A stretch of DNA of 64,000 bases from Bacillota bacterium (GCA_029555205.1 JAKPTB010000080.1:124001-188000); one strand, 5' to 3'; positions 53,221 to 62,733 are shown, counted from the stretch's first letter. Numbers and translations: made by a program. Notes: generated from the sequence alone by a model not told the origin.

Positions 53221-53994
53221 TTAAAAAAAGCCCAGGTACCAGGCCAGCAATTTGTCACCAAAAAACATGGCCGGCAGTGTCCCCAGAGCCAGGTACGGAC
53301 CAAAGGGAATGGCGTCCTTGCGTCCTTTAAGGCCGGTCAGGACAAGGGTGAGCCCGGTCACGGCCCCCAGCAGGCAGCCCAGGAATACAGCCAGAAGTCC
53401 ATTGGGCCAGCCCAGGAAAAAGCCGATTACGGCTGCAAGTTTGATGTCCCCTCCACCCATTCCGCCCCGGTAGATTAAGGCAGGAACCAGCAGGAAGGCG
53501 GCCGTTGCCGAAAAGCCCAGGATAGCGGACAAAAGGCTCAAATCTCTTGCTATAAGGTTCAGCAAAATGCCCATGACCAGGGAAAAGACGATGACCCGGT
53601 CGGGGATGATCAGGTATTTCAGGTCAATTAAGGATACCACAATCAGAACGGCGATAAGAAAAAGTTGTTTCAGCAACAGGGCCGTCAAACCGGTATGGGC
53701 GTAAGCTGCAGCAAAAAGCAGCCCGGTGAGCAGTTCGATCAGAGGGTACTGGGGGCTGATCGCTTTGCCGCAGGCGCGGCAGCGGCCTTTCAGCCGGATA
53801 TAACTGAGCAGCGGAAAAAGGTCCCTGGCTCCGATCCTGGAACCGCAGGCCGGGCAGTGAGAAGGCGTGATGACAACAGATTCATTCCTGGGCAGGCGGT
53901 AAATGCAAACATTTAAAAAACTACCGATCACCAGGCCCAGGAAAAAGAATATGGCTGTTAAGATGCGTTCATCAACAATCAAAATAAAACTCAC
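53221..53994 (-). CDS. pilD: Prepilin peptidase / N-methyltransferase PilD
   Basis: 257 residues, an A24 aspartic peptidase with eight membrane helices, the CPACGS...CRACG zinc-binding loop (N-methyltransferase domain) and the catalytic Asp pair in SLIDLKYLIIPD and GGGDIKLAAVIG. GTG start, directly after the stop of the small ORF upstream. Confidence 0.94.
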   Translation of the reverse strand: MSFILIVDERILTAIFFFLGLVIGSFLNVCIYRLPRNESVVITPSHCPACGSRIGARDLFPLLSYIRLKGRCRACGKAISPQYPLIELLTGLLFAAAYAHTGLTALLLKQLFLIAVLIVVSLIDLKYLIIPDRVIVFSLVMGILLNLIARDLSLLSAILGFSATAAFLLVPALIYRGGMGGGDIKLAAVIGFFLGWPNGLLAVFLGCLLGAVTGLTLVLTGLKGRKDAIPFGPYLALGTLPAMFFGDKLLAWYLGFF

Positions 53995-54138
53995 TCACTG
54001 TAAGTCTTCTTTTTCATTAATTTGTTCTTCTGTTAAACCAACATTAACACTTTTTAAAAAAACCGTCCAGAATTTTCTTGCCCGCAGATTTCCCTGCTGA
54101 ACGTCTGTAGAAAAGCTGGGCGTGATTTTTAAAACCAC
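53995..54138 (-). CDS. Candidate 47-residue protein upstream of pilD
   Basis: A GTG-started minus-strand frame whose TGA stop touches the pilD GTG (CAG TGA GTG), a coupling pattern. The product is amphipathic and basic in the first half (NLRARKFWTVFLKSVN) and acidic in the second (GLTEEQINEKEDL). No good ribosome site, and the frame stays open further upstream, so the start is uncertain. I do not recognise it. Confidence 0.35.
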   Translation of the reverse strand: MVLKITPSFSTDVQQGNLRARKFWTVFLKSVNVGLTEEQINEKEDLQ

Positions 54139-54169
54139 ACTATGAGGAACCAGGTTCCGTTTCGGCGGT

Positions 54170-55270
54170 TTAGGGCTCAGGAAACGGCCGGGAAGAGTCC
54201 AGGAGCTTTAGGACAGCTGTTTCCGGCACGTTCCGCACAACCTCCACCCGTCCTATTTCCACTGGCAAAACCATGGTCAGACGACCGGCTGAGGCTTTTT
54301 TATCCTGCCGCATGGCAGCCACAAGGACATCCGCCGGGAGGTCCCCGGGAATTTCTACGGGCAGGCCGGTCCGGCGGATTAAAACGGTGATCCGTTCCGC
54401 CTCCTTCTCCGGCAGCAGGCCCAGGGCTGCGGCCAGCTGCGCTGCAGCAACCATGCCCATCCCCACCGCTTCCCCGTGATTAAAAACACCATACCCGGTC
54501 AGGGATTCAACAGCATGTCCCAGGGTGTGACCGAAGTTTAGAATTGCCCGCAGACCCTGGTCGGTTTCATCCTTCTCCACAACCCTTGCTTTAATCCGGC
54601 ATGATTCTTGAACGGCCTCGGTCAGGAACTCCGGTTTTCCGGACAAAAGTCCGGATAAGTTTTCTTCAAGCCAGGTAAAAAAACCTGGAGACCGGATTAT
54701 ACCGTACTTGATAACCTCGGCCAGGCCGGATCTGATTTCCCGGGGAGGCAGCGTTTGGAGGACGGAGGTATCCGCCAGGACAAGTTTGGGCTGGTAAAAC
54801 GCACCGATAATATTTTTACCCCTGGGGTGGTTAACGGCCACCTTACCCCCCACACTGCTGTCTACCTGGGCCAGGAGCGTCGTGGGCAACTGAATCAAGG
54901 GCACGCCCCGCATGTATGTGGCCGCCACGAAGCCGGCCACATCCCCTACCACTCCGCCGCCCAGGGCCAGAATGGCGCAGCGGCGGTCAAGTCCCGCGGT
55001 ATAGGCCAGATCGTAAAGCTTTTCAGCAGTGGCCAGGTTCTTGTGTTCTTCACCTGTCCCGGTAATCCCCGGCACAACTTCGAAACCGCAGCTTTCCAGA
55101 CTGGACTGGACAATGCCCCCGTAGAGCTGGAACACCTGGGAATTTGAAACCAGGAGGACAGTTTTGCCGTAGCCGGAGAATTCCAGCAACTTTCCAGTTT
55201 TGCCCAGGAGGCCCTCCCCGATATATATGGTATAGCTCCGGGTGCCCAGGTTGACCGGCACAGTCTTCAT
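54170..55270 (-). CDS. aroB: 3-dehydroquinate synthase
   Basis: 366 residues with the NAD-binding GGGVVGDVAGFVAATYMRG and zinc-ligand LNFGHTLGHAVE segments. Second shikimate step. Overlaps aroK by one base. Confidence 0.96.
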   Translation of the reverse strand: MKTVPVNLGTRSYTIYIGEGLLGKTGKLLEFSGYGKTVLLVSNSQVFQLYGGIVQSSLESCGFEVVPGITGTGEEHKNLATAEKLYDLAYTAGLDRRCAILALGGGVVGDVAGFVAATYMRGVPLIQLPTTLLAQVDSSVGGKVAVNHPRGKNIIGAFYQPKLVLADTSVLQTLPPREIRSGLAEVIKYGIIRSPGFFTWLEENLSGLLSGKPEFLTEAVQESCRIKARVVEKDETDQGLRAILNFGHTLGHAVESLTGYGVFNHGEAVGMGMVAAAQLAAALGLLPEKEAERITVLIRRTGLPVEIPGDLPADVLVAAMRQDKKASAGRLTMVLPVEIGRVEVVRNVPETAVLKLLDSSRPFPEP

Positions 55271-55788
55271 CAGATCCGATTCCTTTCCAGCAGGTAATTA
55301 ATTATTTTTTCCACAGTGACGTCAATACTGAATAATCCTGTATCAAGGGAAAGCTCGGCTATGTCGTAGACTCCCTTCCGCTCCTCCAGGAGTTCCCGGA
55401 TTCTTTCCATTAAATCACCTTTAAACAAAAGAGGCCGGTTTTTTTTGCGTCTCACCCTTCTATAAATGACCTCAGGATCGGCCGTGAGGGCGATAAAAAT
55501 GCCGTTTTCCCCTAAGAGGCGGACGTTTTCGGGATTTAAGACCAGTCCGCCGCCGGTGGAAATAACCAGCCCTTCTTTTGGGGCAAGCTTCTTAACCAGG
55601 AGAGCCTCCTCAGAGCGAAAACGGGTGGCCCCGTCCCTGGCAAAAATCTGGGCAACGGTTTTTCCTGTTATCTTTTCAATTTCGGCGTCCGTATCAACGA
55701 ACTTGCGCTTGAGGCGCCGGGCCAGGCGCCGCCCCACGGCAGTTTTACCGGTTCCCATAAAGCCGATGAGGACAATGTTTTTTCTCAT
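55270..55788 (-). CDS. aroK: Shikimate kinase
   Basis: 172 residues with Walker A GFMGTGKTAVGR, the shikimate-binding DTDAEIE and RFRSEEALL segments, and the GGGLVL motif. Confidence 0.95.
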   Translation of the reverse strand: MRKNIVLIGFMGTGKTAVGRRLARRLKRKFVDTDAEIEKITGKTVAQIFARDGATRFRSEEALLVKKLAPKEGLVISTGGGLVLNPENVRLLGENGIFIALTADPEVIYRRVRRKKNRPLLFKGDLMERIRELLEERKGVYDIAELSLDTGLFSIDVTVEKIINYLLERNRI

Positions 55789-55795
55789 ATTTTCT

Positions 55796-56956
55796 TCATA
55801 CCTTTCTCAGGTAGGAAAGATGGCGGTTCCAGTTATCCTTCAGTTCTTCCAGGCTGTCCCCTCCGCATTTTTCCAGGCAGGCCCGGGCCAGTTCCCAGGC
55901 TACCAGCGCCTCCCCGATCACACAGGCTGCGGGAACAGCGCACACATCGGAGCGTTCCACGGCGGCCCGGGAGGGCTTGCGGGTAATCATGTCCACACTC
56001 TGCAGGGGCTGGTTGAGTGTGGGAATCGGTTTCATGGCTCCCCGGACAACCACCGTTTCACCGTTGGTTACCCCGCCCTCGAGCCCTCCGGCCTGGTTAT
56101 GCAGGCGGTAAAAACCCCGGCCAGGTTCATAGAAGATCTCGTCCTGAACCTGGGAACCCCGGAGTCCGGCGGCTGCAAAACCCAGGCCCACCTCTACGCC
56201 CTTAATGGCCTGAATACTCATCAGGGCGGCGGCAAGGCGGCCGTCCAGCTTGCGGTCCCAGTGGGTGTAGCTGCCCAGCCCGGCAGGAACTCCATAGGCC
56301 CTGATTTCAAAAACCCCGCCAAGGGTATCTCCGGCGGCCAGGGCAGCGTCAATGGTCTCGATCATGCGCTGCTCCATAGCCGGGTCGGCGCAATTCAGCT
56401 TTGACCGTTCCAGCCTGGCCTTCAGCTCTTCCGGTCCAAGGTTTTCTACAGCCGCGGACAGGCCGCCCAGCTGGACGACCTGCCCGATGATGGTAATTCC
56501 CAGTTCCTCCAAAAGCCTCCTGGCCACGCTGCCGGCGGCAACCCTGGCAGCGGTTTCCCGGGCACTGGATCGTTCCAGAACATTTCTGAGGTCTTGATGC
56601 CGGTATTTGATGGCCCCCGCCAGGTCGGCGTGTCCGGGGCGGGGACGCCTCACCACCCGCTGGTCAGTCCTGGCGCCGGGCCCGGCTGACATAATTTCCG
56701 ACCAGTTGGCCCAGTCCTTGTTTTCCACGAGTAAAGCAAGGGGGCTGCCCAGGGTCAGTCCGCCGCGCACTCCGGACAGGAAAGATACGGTGTCGCTTTC
56801 AATCTTCATCCTGGCGCCGCGGCCGTAGCCGCCCTGGCGCCGGGCGAGCTGCCGGTTGATATAGGCGGCCGTAAGGGGAAGGCCAGCCGGCAGGCCTTCC
56901 ACAATAGCTGTGAGTGCCGGGCCGTGCGATTCCCCGGCTGTCAGGTATCTAAGCAA
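55796..56956 (-). CDS. aroC: Chorismate synthase
   Basis: 386 residues with the three family signatures: [43 protein letters not shown] region, and RDVCAVPAA-type C-terminal block. Uses reduced FMN to make chorismate. Seventh shikimate step. Confidence 0.96.
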   Translation of the reverse strand: MLRYLTAGESHGPALTAIVEGLPAGLPLTAAYINRQLARRQGGYGRGARMKIESDTVSFLSGVRGGLTLGSPLALLVENKDWANWSEIMSAGPGARTDQRVVRRPRPGHADLAGAIKYRHQDLRNVLERSSARETAARVAAGSVARRLLEELGITIIGQVVQLGGLSAAVENLGPEELKARLERSKLNCADPAMEQRMIETIDAALAAGDTLGGVFEIRAYGVPAGLGSYTHWDRKLDGRLAAALMSIQAIKGVEVGLGFAAAGLRGSQVQDEIFYEPGRGFYRLHNQAGGLEGGVTNGETVVVRGAMKPIPTLNQPLQSVDMITRKPSRAAVERSDVCAVPAACVIGEALVAWELARACLEKCGGDSLEELKDNWNRHLSYLRKV

Positions 56957-56999
56957 GGCTTTAACCTCCCTGCGGGGCTTTTAGCCGAATTAGCCATAT

Positions 57000-57878
57000 T
57001 TATTTCCAAACAGCTTTAACCAGGGCCTTTTCCATTGCCTCCAGGGGGGCGGCTTGCCCCGTCCACAGCTCAAAAGCCAGAGCCCCCTGGTACAGGAGCA
57101 TGCCCGTCCCGCCCACTGCTGTGGCGCCGGCCTCTTGAGCCCGTCTTAGAAACTCCGTCTGAACGGGGTTGTAGACAAGGTCGCAGGCCACCTGTCCGGG
57201 CCGGAACAGGTTAAAAGGCAGGGGTACGGTTTGGGCGCAACCGGGGTACATTCCCAGGGAGGTGGCCTGGACAACCAGATCAGCTGCCTGAAGCGCTTCA
57301 CCGGGTAGCAGGCCTTCCGGTTCAGGCCAGGCCAATACTTCGGTACAGGTTCCGATGCGAGAGCTGAGATGAGCGGCCAGTTCCTCCGCCCGCAATTTTG
57401 AACGGTTAGCCAGGATGATTTTCCGGACCCCGGCCAGGGCCAGCTCCACCGCCACTGCCCTGGCTGCGCCCCCGGCTCCCAGCAACAGGACAGTTTTACC
57501 GGAAGGCAGGAAGTTGGCATTTTTCCGGAGAGAGCAAAGGAATCCCCTGCCGTCGGTATTTTCTCCATATAACCGCCCGGAATGGTTGACAATGGTGTTC
57601 ACCGCTCCAATCAGGCGGGCTTCTTCACTCAATTCGTCCAACAGGGGAAGGACGGCTTCCTTATGGGGAATGGTTACGTTCACACCGACCAGTCCAAGGG
57701 ATTTAACGGCTGCAACTGCTTGCTGCAGCCTGTCCGCATCCACCGGAAAAGGAAGATAAACAAAATCCAGTCCTGCAGCCTCGAAGGCGGCGTTATGCAT
57801 GGCGGGCGAAAAGGTATGTTCCAGGGGATAACCGAATATGCCGCATACTTTGGTGCGGCTGCTAATCCCACTTGCCAT
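57000..57878 (-). CDS. aroE: Shikimate dehydrogenase
   Basis: 292 residues. GYPLEHTFSPAMHNAAF (substrate site), VTIPHKE (catalytic Lys), NTDGRGF (Asp) and GAGGAARAVAVELA (NADP). Fourth shikimate step. Overlaps yqeG by 17 bp. Confidence 0.95.
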   Translation of the reverse strand: MASGISSRTKVCGIFGYPLEHTFSPAMHNAAFEAAGLDFVYLPFPVDADRLQQAVAAVKSLGLVGVNVTIPHKEAVLPLLDELSEEARLIGAVNTIVNHSGRLYGENTDGRGFLCSLRKNANFLPSGKTVLLLGAGGAARAVAVELALAGVRKIILANRSKLRAEELAAHLSSRIGTCTEVLAWPEPEGLLPGEALQAADLVVQATSLGMYPGCAQTVPLPFNLFRPGQVACDLVYNPVQTEFLRRAQEAGATAVGGTGMLLYQGALAFELWTGQAAPLEAMEKALVKAVWK

Positions 57879-58386
57879 GAAGTACCTCCGGGCACTTTTT
57901 TAATCTGGCCAGAACGATTTTTTCCAGTGGCCGGTTGATCAAGCGGGTTCCCCAGAATTCCTTCCCCTTCATGGGCACAACCAGGATGGTGTAGAGACCT
58001 GTCAGGTTTCCGCCCAGAATATCGGTAAAAATCTGGTCCCCCACCAGGGCTGTCTCACCGGGTAACGTTCCCGTCAATTTCAATGCCCGGCGGAAGCACG
58101 AAACGAAGGGTTTTACCGCCCTAGGCACGGCCGGCAGGTCCATCAGGCCGGCGATGGTGCCCACTCTTCCCCTCGAGTTGTTCGAGACAATGCACAATTT
58201 GAAGCCCAGGGAACGGAGTTCGGAAAGCCAATTTGACACGGCCGCGGGAAAATGAAGCGCATCCCTGCGGACAATGGTATTGTCCAGATCAAGGAGAACG
58301 GCTTTTAGGCCCAGCTCTTTCAGTAAAACGGGCTGGATCTGGGTAACAGCTGATACATACATTTTTGGATAAAGAATTCTGAACAA
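57862..58386 (-). CDS. yqeG: YqeG family HAD-IIIA phosphatase
   Basis: 174 residues with the HAD motifs LLDLDNTIVRRD (nucleophile), VSNNSRGRV, KPFVSCFRRA and GDQIFTDILGGN. A close family member beside aroE is standard in Firmicutes. Substrate unknown. Confidence 0.9.
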   Translation of the reverse strand: MFRILYPKMYVSAVTQIQPVLLKELGLKAVLLDLDNTIVRRDALHFPAAVSNWLSELRSLGFKLCIVSNNSRGRVGTIAGLMDLPAVPRAVKPFVSCFRRALKLTGTLPGETALVGDQIFTDILGGNLTGLYTILVVPMKGKEFWGTRLINRPLEKIVLARLKKCPEVLHGKWD

Positions 58387-58389
58387 CGA

Positions 58390-58995
58390 CTATGCTCCTG
58401 TCTCATCGCGTACCGCCATGGTCCTGGCCTTTTTTAAATCGTCCGGAGTATTGACGTTAAAAAAGGCAAAGTCGATGTCGGCAATTGCGCGCAAATACTT
58501 TTCATTAACATAATTTACCCGCACCAGGGGATAAAAATCAACAACTTTTCGGATGTTGTTCAACAGGGATTGTTCGATGGGGCCTTCGCAATTCCTGTCA
58601 TACACGGCGAAAAGAGGCTGGAGGTGGATCCCGTGGGTCGGCACAGCCACATCATACCCATCGGCCTGGGTGATCATGAAACGCGCCAGGGCGGCGGTGA
58701 CAAAGGGCATATCACAAGCGGTAACCAGACACTTGGGGTTTTTAGCCGCGCCCAGGGCGGCATGAATACCGCTTAAGGGACCCCTGCCGGGGATGCGGTC
58801 GGGTATTACCTGCAGTCCCAGAAGTTCACCCTGCTCCTTAATTCCTCCTGCGATCAGGACTTCGTTGCAGACTTTTTTCAATTCAGAGGCGACTTGCTTA
58901 ATCATCGCAACCTCTCCAACTTCCAGGAAGGCCTTATCATAACCCATGCGCTTGCTTTTCCCCCCTGCCAGAACTACCCCGGTCGCCTGTATCAA
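58390..58995 (-). CDS. mobA: Molybdenum cofactor guanylyltransferase
   Basis: 201 residues with VVLAGGKSKRMGYDKA at the N-terminus and ACDMPFV near residue 95. Adds GMP to molybdopterin. No other molybdopterin genes are in the window. The 195 bp between mobA and sigK should hold divergent promoters, none clear. Confidence 0.93.
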   Translation of the reverse strand: MIQATGVVLAGGKSKRMGYDKAFLEVGEVAMIKQVASELKKVCNEVLIAGGIKEQGELLGLQVIPDRIPGRGPLSGIHAALGAAKNPKCLVTACDMPFVTAALARFMITQADGYDVAVPTHGIHLQPLFAVYDRNCEGPIEQSLLNNIRKVVDFYPLVRVNYVNEKYLRAIADIDFAFFNVNTPDDLKKARTMAVRDETGA

Positions 58996-59190
58996 TTGAA
59001 TAATCCCTCTTTCTATGTTGTTGATTTATAAATATGGCCGTTAATTAATGTTATAAACAATTCTTGTGTAAATAATTCTTCTCCGCTGGAAGCATAAAAT
59101 CCTTTTTAACAATTAACGACAGGACGTGCACAAAAGTGTTCTGCAAAATCATATTATTAAGTGCACGCTATTTTGGGGGGGATTTGCTTG

Positions 59191-59898
59191 ATGCTGCCCG
59201 GACTCTGGGCTTTGGCTGTCGTGTCGCTGGTCAACGGTTTGATGCTGCTTGTTTCTTATATTGCCAACAACACTTTTCCCCAGCCGTTGTCCGAAGAAGA
59301 AGAGGCGAAATATCTCCGGCTTCTGGCCCGGGGTGATGAGGTGGCGCGCAATGTTCTCACTGAACGCAATCTACGGCTGGTAGCACATATAGTAAAAAAA
59401 TTTGACAGTACCGGCGAAGACCCGGATGACCTCATCTCCATCGGGACCATCGGGCTAATCAAGGCCATCAACACTTTCAACCCGGGAAAAGGGACCAGAC
59501 TGGCCACCTATGCGGCCCGTTGCATTGAAAACGAGATCCTCATGCATTTGCGTTACACAAAAAAAATACGGTCGGAAGTCTCTTTATATGACCCCATTGG
59601 AGTAGATAAGGAAGGCAACGAGATAACCCTGATTGATATTCTGGGCACCCACCCGGAAGTTGTGTCGGAAATGGTTGAGAACCGGTTTGAGCAGAAGCGC
59701 CTCCGGGAGAAAGTACACCAGTTGACGCGCCGGGAAAAGAAAGTTTTGGAGTTGAGATTCGGCCTGGAGGACGGCGCCAGGAAAACCCAGCGGGAAATCG
59801 CCCGGAGTCTGGGAATATCCCGCTCTTACGTTTCGCGGATAGAGAAAAGGGCCTTGAGTAAATTAACCAGGGAATTTACGCTGGAAGGCTGCCAGTAA
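59191..59898 (+). CDS. sigK: Pro-sigma-K, mother-cell sporulation sigma factor
   Basis: 235 residues from the ATG at 59191, after a GGGGGGG site; an upstream GTG would add 10 residues. A hydrophobic pro-sequence (about 1-20) precedes [13 protein letters not shown], then sigma region 2 ([26 protein letters not shown]) and region 4 ([25 protein letters not shown]). Processed by SpoIVFB under SpoIVB control. The coding sequence is uninterrupted, unlike the skin-split sigK of B. subtilis, but its last codons and terminator are copied 3.1 kb downstream. Confidence 0.95.
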   Translation: MLPGLWALAVVSLVNGLMLLVSYIANNTFPQPLSEEEEAKYLRLLARGDEVARNVLTERNLRLVAHIVKKFDSTGEDPDDLISIGTIGLIKAINTFNPGKGTRLATYAARCIENEILMHLRYTKKIRSEVSLYDPIGVDKEGNEITLIDILGTHPEVVSEMVENRFEQKRLREKVHQLTRREKKVLELRFGLEDGARKTQREIARSLGISRSYVSRIEKRALSKLTREFTLEGCQ

Positions 59899-59908
59899 CG
59901 GCAGCCTT
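59875..59908 (+). repeat. Direct repeat, copy 1: 3' end and terminator of sigK
   Basis: 34 bp covering the last sigK codons (Leu-Glu-Gly-Cys-Gln-stop) and the hairpin AAGGCTGCC/GGCAGCCTT (9-bp stem, AGTAAC loop). Copy 2 is at 63031-63064: the last 27 bases are identical and two C-to-T changes lie in the first seven. It also serves as the sigK terminator, with TTGTTT after the stem. Confidence 0.93.
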
Positions 59909-59913
59909 GTTTA

Positions 59914-60790
59914 GTGTTCGCCCGGCATGTCTGCCGAAACGATGGGGTGAAAGAAACCCTGTCGCCTAACCAGCTGGAAGACAACCCGTAGGCAAGGGTG
60001 CCACCGGTAACGGTGGGGTCTGAAGGAAGCCGTAGGGGGAACTTGGAACATAGCGCAAGCGAACCGGGGTTGGCTACACAGGTGGGTAACCTTGCATGAA
60101 ATGGGAAAGCCCAAAAGCTGGATAACCTGTGAAGTTAGGACGGATGGGTTCAAGTTCAGGCAAGCAGACTTAACCGGGGAAGCCCGGCATCATCCTGCAG
60201 ACAGCAGGTAAGCTCAAACAAGTGGAGACACAAGGGAGAGACTACGTGGTGTCGGGTGGCAGATGAGCCCGTAGTAGTGACAAACCCTCAGCCAGTGAAG
60301 CCTGGTAACAGGACGGAGGATAAAACTGAGGGGACGCTGCACCTGGTTGCAGCGGAGCATAAAGAGCCAAAAGCCTTAATGCTTGCGAAGGGGCGAAGAT
60401 AAACCGAAGTATGCGACCAGAGAACTGAACAGCGGGGATAGCAACAGCCGAAGCTGAAATGCCGAGGGGAACGTTACGCCCGGCGGTGACAAACTTGCTG
60501 GACATAACGCCCGCTAAGGTAGAGTACCGGGTCACCTGGTAGTAAGATTGCCATAGAGCTAGAGACGCTACCAGGCCTCGGGAACAAACTGCCGCGAAGC
60601 TGCAAAGGACTGAGGAAGCATAGCGAAATCAGGTGCAATGATGAAGAAATGGTATAGTCTAATAGACAAAGTATACCGGTTGAGCAACCTGGAGAGCGCT
60701 TACAAAGCCGTAAGACCAACAACGGAGCTCCCGGAGTAGACGGGCAGACCGTGGAAGCCTCTGGCCAAGAGCTCAAAAGCCGGGAGTGTA
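59914..60790 (+). mobile_element. 5' part of a group II intron, 3'-truncated
   Basis: Begins GTGTTCGCCCGGC, near the GUGYG intron start, 5 bases after the sigK terminator stem, a typical target for terminator-seeking group II introns. The next 700 bp are dense in short complementary segments as in ribozyme domains I-IV and carry no real ORF, and they lead into a reverse-transcriptase start at 60641. Domains V and VI and nearly the whole maturase gene are missing, so the intron cannot be active. Confidence 0.75.
60641..60786 (+). pseudogene. Truncated and frameshifted intron maturase (reverse transcriptase) fragment
   Basis: From the ATG at 60641 the frame reads MKKWYSLIDKVYRLSNLESAYKAVR, the N-terminus of LtrA-type intron proteins, and then shifts by one base near 60715. 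The next frame gives NNGAPGVDGQTVEASGQEL, the continuation of the same family. After about 60786 similarity stops; about 90% of the protein is gone. Confidence 0.8.
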
Positions 60791-61049
60791 AATTATTTTG
60801 TGTAAATGGGCATTTCCTGAAAAATTGGTTAAGATATAAATGGCTCTTACCTGCCGGGAAGATAGGGCACTGCTGGAGAGCAACCCGAGCGCCTGGCAAG
60901 GTTCTGCCGAGGATAGCAGGGGTGGTCCAGAGGCTGCCCCGCTATCATTTTCACGTTATCCTTGGGAGAACAAAAGCGGTAAACTCATTAACCAGCCATC
61001 TCAACATATAAAAATTATCTATTCACCTTGACTATATTGTATAAAATAT
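60791..61049. other. Unassigned DNA between intron fragment and DUF4304-like gene
   Basis: About 260 bp inside the insertion. A 63-codon plus-strand frame (60840-61031) has no ribosome site and no recognisable motif; I do not call it a gene. Confidence 0.4.
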
Positions 61050-61086
61050 GAAATGGTCACATCAGCCTAAACTGTGTGACCATTTC
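61050..61086 (-). terminator. Terminator of the DUF4304-like gene
   Basis: GAAATGGTCACA and TGTGACCATTTC form a perfect 12-bp stem around a 13-base loop that contains the stop codon of the gene at 61062, followed by ATATTTTAT on the minus strand. Confidence 0.75.
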
Positions 61087-61517
61087 TGATTATTAAGATA
61101 TTGCTTAGCCTTAGGTGTCGCTGTATTGATTGCTAACTGATTAATCTCAAAATATTTCTTTAATCCGAACTCAAGTACAGGCTTGATTTTTTCATTCACA
61201 CTCTTATTAAAAGCATCACAAAACTCGTCAATATTAATTAATTCATAGTTAATACTGGTATATTTTTTACCAGAAATCACTAATGTAAATCTTCCAAACA
61301 CATCACATTGGTTGTCTTTTGGATTTAATATTTCTGGATTAAGCGACTTTATTAGAAACCCAAAGTTTATATAGTAGCTATTTTCATAGTTGGACTTTTG
61401 TGTTGCTACTACTATAATTAATTCACTTGTCTCAGCTCTAAAAATATTCCCTTTAATTTCAAATCCATATTCCGATAATACTTTCGTTAATGCTTTTTTA
61501 AATTCTTTTTTATTCAT
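61062..61517 (-). CDS. DUF4304-like hypothetical protein
   Basis: 151 residues, ATG start, Lys/Asn/Ile-rich, and clearly more AT-rich than the surrounding genome. The outline (MNKKEFKKALTKVLSEYGFEIKGN at the start, then FGFLIKSLNPEI and CDVFGRFTL) resembles DUF4304 proteins, often cargo of mobile regions; the assignment is tentative. It has an intact frame and terminator inside a decayed insertion. Function unknown. Confidence 0.6.
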   Translation of the reverse strand: MNKKEFKKALTKVLSEYGFEIKGNIFRAETSELIIVVATQKSNYENSYYINFGFLIKSLNPEILNPKDNQCDVFGRFTLVISGKKYTSINYELINIDEFCDAFNKSVNEKIKPVLEFGLKKYFEINQLAINTATPKAKQYLNNQKWSHSLG

Positions 61518-61699
61518 AATACCTCCTGCTTAATAAGTGTCTAGTATAGTCTTCCAACCGCCACTATAAATGCTCTCGACTTCCTTGCGGAAGTGCTTAA
61601 AGCCCTGCCTGCTAATTAAAAAACAAGCCGGTTGCTGCCGTTGTGGTTAAGTTTTCCCTTTCGCATTGGCGGCAAGCTTAGATGTGCTGGACATGCTTT

Positions 61700-61830
61700 A
61701 CCAGCATCATCAAGCGGCCGTTCGCAACTCTCTTGCCGGGTAAAGAACCACTACGTGTAAACAGTCGACCAGTGGGTTTGGATGGCCGATTGGAGATAGA
61801 CAACAATCGGGCGCGGGCTTGGCGGCTCTG
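61700..61830 (+). pseudogene. Fragment of IS66 transposase (TnpC) C-terminal region
   Basis: The plus strand at about 61774-61813 reads GLDGRLEIDNNRA, the highly conserved C-terminal IS66 TnpC motif (LEDGRLEIDNNRAER), but with stops just upstream and downstream. Opposite in direction to the N-terminal fragment at 61991-62308. Confidence 0.6.
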
Positions 61831-61990
61831 CCGTCGTTGAAGAAAAGTATGAGTATGACCTAGCTGAGTAATCGTCCCGGTTCTCTCAGTACCTGCAGGG
61901 TCGTTCTCATCAACATGCAGGATATCATGTTGAACTGTATCACGGGAGACGGCATTACTTACAATGATTATTCAACTTATTACTTGAACA

Positions 61991-62308
61991 GGTACGCATT
62001 AGGAATGTGTTGAAGTCTTTTCGCAGTTCGGCTCTATGCCCTGCCTGCTTTTTCCGATGTTGATAGGTGATGGTTTCCAGGGTTGGCTCTTCCGCTTGGG
62101 AGTTAGCAGTATCTTCAGCTTCGTTAAATAAGTTAAGCTGCTCTATTTCAGTCTTCTCGCTGGAGGCGCCAAATTGTTTCCGGCGACTTAAGCGAAATTG
62201 TTCTTCATACCACCTCAGCTTGGCATTTAATTCAGCGATTTGATATTCCTGATGAATGATTTTGTCGTTCAGTTGTTCAATGGTTCGGGCTAAATCTTCC
62301 TGTGTCAT
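61991..62308 (-). pseudogene. IS66 transposase TnpC, N-terminal fragment
   Basis: From the ATG at 62308 (overlapping the tnpB end by 4 bp) the frame shows the TnpC start: a coiled coil (IEQLNDKIIHQEYQIAELNAKLRWYEEQ) and the FGASSEKTE motif. After RAELRKDF the family sequence stops, and 18 unrelated codons follow to a stop at 61955. Only about 100 of roughly 500 residues remain; the zinc ribbon and DDE catalytic parts are absent. Confidence 0.85.
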
Positions 62309-62733
62309 GGTATAGTTTTACCAGATAAATAGCCGTTTTGGGTCCTTAAAGAGCTGAAAATCCTTGAAAACAGGCGTTTTTTAGAGAACAGTGCGTCGGT
62401 AAATGCTTTATGGGCCTGCGCTTGTTTGAGTTGCAAGCCGTCCAGCAACCAGCGAAATTCCCGATAGTCAATGCTGATTACATCGCCCTGTTCTACCGGC
62501 CATTTAAACTTACCTCGCTCCGGACGACGGTAATGAAGCCAAAATCCGTTATGTTGCCATTGTAAAATCTTTAGCTTGTCCCGTTTGCGATTGCATAAGA
62601 CAAACAGACACTGGCTGAAGGGGTCCAATGCGAAGGCTTCCTTAACCAATACCGCCAGTCCATCAATGGATTTTATTAAATCCGTGCTGCCACAAGCTAA
62701 GTAAACTTGATTACCTGCAGTTTCGCTTATCAT
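62305..62733 (-). CDS. tnpB: IS66 accessory protein TnpB
   Basis: 142 residues from the ATG at 62733. VYLACGSTDLIKSIDGLAVLV, DPFSQCLFVLCNRKRDKLKIL and W-x-H-x-GFWLHYRRPERGKFKWP are the TnpB signature; the usual DLRKSIDGL has Ile in place of Arg. About 25 residues longer than normal, with an unrelated basic tail. Its partner TnpC is truncated, and no TnpA or inverted repeats were seen, so the element is dead. Confidence 0.85.
   Translation of the reverse strand: MISETAGNQVYLACGSTDLIKSIDGLAVLVKEAFALDPFSQCLFVLCNRKRDKLKILQWQHNGFWLHYRRPERGKFKWPVEQGDVISIDYREFRWLLDGLQLKQAQAHKAFTDALFSKKRLFSRIFSSLRTQNGYLSGKTIP

Noticed and set aside
59161-59190. Upstream GTG start for sigK
   Set aside because: The GGGGGGG ribosome site lies inside this extension; the ATG at 59191 gives the normal pro-sequence length.
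59191-59898. A skin-type element splitting sigK
   Set aside because: The sigK frame is continuous; the inserted DNA lies behind the stop codon and no recombinase gene is seen in it.
60242-60899. Overlapping minus-strand ORFs across the intron region
   Set aside because: They run antisense to the group II intron RNA and maturase fragment, with low-complexity composition.
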